From Nocardiopsis suaedae (GTDB taxonomy: Bacteria; Actinomycetota; Actinomycetes; Streptosporangiales; Streptosporangiaceae): a stretch of 64,000 nucleotides of DNA. Location of the stretch: positions 29,346 to 93,345 of the forward strand of contig NZ_JAQFWP010000020.1 in NCBI RefSeq assembly GCF_027706745.1. The letters run 5' to 3'. The notes beneath the pieces were generated by a model. That model was given only the letters and a program-made list of their open reading frames with translations, was not told the DNA's origin and ran no database searches. The number at the start of each line of letters is the position of its first letter. Within the stretch, counting starts at the first letter, position 1. Made by a program: the position numbers and the translations under genes. Below, piece by piece: positions 62,115 to 64,000 of this stretch.

Positions 62115-62621
62115 CTAATCCTCCGCGATGATGTCCGGAATGTAAGCTCCGCCTTCAGACAGACACCACCACCAGGTATGCGATGCTGGCGCCCATCCTG
62201 GTATATCCGCAGAGTCGAGCAGCGGAGACAGATCCTTGATGTCCTCAATCACATCATCGATGTCGCCCAGGTCACCTTCAGCGAGCCCGGGAAGTACACT
62301 CTCAAGAGAAATATACTCATCATTGAAGAATTGAATTGCACTTCTTTTCCAACACGCCTGCCAAGCCCCGGAAGACGGCGCTTCTTCAAAGCGATTCGAA
62401 CATTCCAGTATATACCTTCTCAACAGGGTCGGGTTTTGCCCTTTCACCACTAGCGAATTAACCTGTTGCCGAAACTCTTCGTATTGCTCTCCCGCCAGAC
62501 CTTCCGACTCCCGAATCTGCAATGTCTCTCCCAAAGGGCTATAGCGCCAGTTGAGTGATGAGAACCCAGAGGATGCCCCCTTACTCAAGAGCCATATAGA
62601 CGTTCTCATCAACAGGGGCAT
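62115..62621 (-). CDS. Hypothetical protein (possible immunity protein)
   Basis: A 168-residue protein of unknown family. SSLNWRYSPLGETLQIRESE near the start and an acidic helical C-terminus (GDLGDIDDVIEDIKDLSPLL) with WWWCLSEGG near the end. ATG 62,621 has AGAGGA upstream. GC content is clearly lower than in the core genome, which is a sign of transfer. Its position between the immunity-like paralogues and the toxin fragment suggests a similar role. The 275 bases to its left hold no gene. Confidence 0.65.
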   Translation of the reverse strand: MPLLMRTSIWLLSKGASSGFSSLNWRYSPLGETLQIRESEGLAGEQYEEFRQQVNSLVVKGQNPTLLRRYILECSNRFEEAPSSGAWQACWKRSAIQFFNDEYISLESVLPGLAEGDLGDIDDVIEDIKDLSPLLDSADIPGWAPASHTWWWCLSEGGAYIPDIIAED

Positions 62622-62818
62622 GAATCCTCTTACCGACGATGGCTGCTACACGGAAGCAAGGTACGACATAGGAGCATTCCGGGCATGACTCCGCATCCAG
62701 CGCGTAGCACTGCCGCTCCCTCAGAGAATCCTCCGCCGGCGCCCAGCCGACTCAGGCGATCTGGGCGATTCGGTCAAGCGCCCAACCATCCACGATATCG
62801 CGTGAGCCGGAATTTGTT

Positions 62819-63457
62819 CTATCCAATTACACGAACATCAGCCCCGCGAGTATTGATGTACTCTTCGAGAAGTTCAGCGGACAGAATATGTTGAGAACCG
62901 CGGCGCCGAACGGATGCCGTTCCATGGATGACACCAGTCGCTCCATTGAATTCGCAATCATCAATGATGAGGTCGTTAAATCTCGCGCACGCGCCTTCAC
63001 CACCGAACCATGAACCAGAGAAATCAGCTCCGGTGGCATCTGTTTTAAGCAGACCGGCTTCCTTGAAGCTCACACGCGAAAAATCAGCTCCACGAAAATC
63101 CGACGACACCACCTGCACGGCAGAGAACGTTGCGTCGCGAAACACCGCACCAACACCTCTTGCCTGCGTGAATTCAGTCCGCACAAATGATGCCCCGACA
63201 AATATTCCGTTTTCCAGTATTGCGCCGCTCAAATTGGCTCGCGAAAAGTCGGCTCCTGTTGCATCAACTCCTGCCATGTTGGCGCCGAGCAACCATAGAT
63301 CCGTGAAGTCGAGGCCACGAACCTCGGCTCCTCTGAGATCGACGTCACCGACCATTTCCGCCCCGGCTGCCCCGGACGAACCTAGCCATTCAATATATTC
63401 TTCCAACGCCTGGCGCGACTCAGGGTCAAGGGGCCAGGCCCCTGGAACATTCCGCAT
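62819..63457 (-). CDS. Pentapeptide-repeat protein
   Basis: A 212-residue protein. From about residue 40 to 160 it follows the A(D/N)Lxx pattern of pentapeptide repeats: DLRGAEVRGLDFTDLWLLGA, ANLSGAILENG and SDFRGADFSRVSF are clear, forming a right-handed quadrilateral helix. The ATG has GGAGG upstream. It lies 12 bases after the stop of the toxin fragment, the usual place of the cognate immunity gene; that role is inferred. Confidence 0.85.
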   Translation of the reverse strand: MRNVPGAWPLDPESRQALEEYIEWLGSSGAAGAEMVGDVDLRGAEVRGLDFTDLWLLGANMAGVDATGADFSRANLSGAILENGIFVGASFVRTEFTQARGVGAVFRDATFSAVQVVSSDFRGADFSRVSFKEAGLLKTDATGADFSGSWFGGEGACARFNDLIIDDCEFNGATGVIHGTASVRRRGSQHILSAELLEEYINTRGADVRVIG

Positions 63458-63469
63458 TTTGCCTCCGCA

Positions 63470-63945
63470 TCAGACATCGACTACGTAGACATGGCTGGTC
63501 CAGTCCTGTCTTGTGTCGATGTACTCTACCACTTCCCTCCTGGATTCCGGGGTCAGTCGCCGCAGGTCAAGGAGTACATTTTCCCCCTTGCTGATCTCGT
63601 CGTCAATCTTCACCACCAGATCGCTCAGATTATGGCGACCAGGAAGGCCCGGAGGCATGAACTGATCGGCTTTTTTACCTGCCGTCGGAGGAAAATATTC
63701 CGTGGGTGATTTCACATCCCACCGCTGTCCATCCGCATCGATGAAGTCTCCGACATCGTCCTTGCCTCCGAGGTCCGCGCTGGTAGGGCGCCGAACGGGA
63801 GGCTCTACAATGCCTTGGCGTTCAGCAGCGATCCCAACCTCAACCTCAACCCTTGCCTTATAAACGGCACTTGGTTTTGTTGGAGCTCCTCCCTTCGCCG
63901 GGTCGATTTTGAGCTCGTCGAATCGCGCTTCAAACTCAGGAGTCC
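63470..63945 (-). pseudogene. Orphan C-terminal toxin domain, 5-prime end cut by IS630
   Basis: The frame is open from about 63,961 to the stop at 63,470 but has no convincing start: it begins inside sequence (PEFEARFDELKIDPAKGG, then ADLGGKDDVGDFIDADGQ, RWDVKSPTEYFPPT, ending DWTSHVYVVDV). The pattern DADGQRWDVKSP looks like a nuclease-type toxin core of polymorphic toxins. The IS630 end lies exactly at the missing 5-prime side. The nearest in-frame GTG (63,715) would leave 81 residues. It is therefore most likely the detached C-terminus of a larger toxin. Confidence 0.55.
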
Positions 63946-64000
63946 CTAGTGTCCTGAGTCGTTAATTCGTGTGCAGTAGGCAGCGAGGGTTTCGATGATC
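63946..64000 (-). mobile_element. IS630-family transposase, C-terminal end (partial)
   Basis: The last 17 codons, IIETLAAYCTRINDSGH, match the standard C-terminus of IS630-type transposases; the rest lies beyond the window. An inverted repeat, ACTCAGGA (63,934-63,941) with TCCTGAGT (63,952-63,959), overlaps the stop and may belong to the element's end. Confidence 0.6.

Overview
The window is high-GC actinomycete chromosome. GTG starts, four-base ATGA/GTGA gene overlaps, actinobacterial families (F420-type luciferase-like oxidoreductase, DUF6504-like protein, Hanks-type kinase, DUF5753 remnant) and gene content suggest a Nocardiopsis-like member of the Streptosporangiales. The genus is an inference.

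Bases 1-44,000 are dominated by cobalamin (B12) synthesis and cobalt uptake, interleaved with housekeeping genes. In order: a BluB-CobT fusion and CobC (minus); a MarR regulator with an SDR enzyme and an epoxide-hydrolase-like protein (plus); CbiX, CobH and a ferredoxin (minus); a B12 riboswitch driving the cobalt ECF transporter cbiMNQO (plus); the corrin-ring genes cobI, cobM, cbiD, cobL and a cbiG-cobJ fusion (minus); cobB and a GNAT acetyltransferase (plus); cobO and a ChlI/ChlD-type chelatase behind a second riboswitch (minus); cobN behind a third (minus); and cbiB-cobQ (minus). CbiX, CbiD and CbiG indicate an early-cobalt route, yet CobN and its AAA+ partner are also present. CobU and CobS are not in the window, nor is a precorrin-6A reductase. 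Between these lie a small membrane protein, an F420-type oxidoreductase with a KstR-like operator, a membrane Ser/Thr kinase, a Band 7/NfeD pair, a secreted penicillin-acylase-family enzyme and a 1.3-kb gene-free block of tandem and inverted repeats.

At 44,534 there is a tRNA-Arg(TCT), and beyond it the window looks like a genomic island: a decayed transposase/DUF5753 chimera, a complete type III-B CRISPR-Cas locus, a tyrosine-integrase fragment, a broken LysE gene and a toxin-immunity cluster cut by an IS630-family element. The CRISPR locus (45.6-59.6 kb) reads right to left: cas6, cas10 (GGDD, no HD), cmr3, cmr4, cmr5, cmr6, a CARF-domain gene broken by a frameshift, an undescribed six-helix membrane protein, cmr1, an array, a reverse transcriptase-Cas1 fusion, cas2 and a second array. 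A third one-spacer array lies upstream of cas6 on the other strand. All three arrays share the same 37-base repeat and a conserved leader of about 180 bases.

The most interesting material is the RT-Cas1 type III-B system with its overlapping CARF/membrane-protein pair, seven spacers whose target-sense strand reads like coding sequence, the intergenic repeat family at 34.0-35.1 kb (related copies at 12.0-12.3 kb), and the toxin-immunity cluster at the right end.
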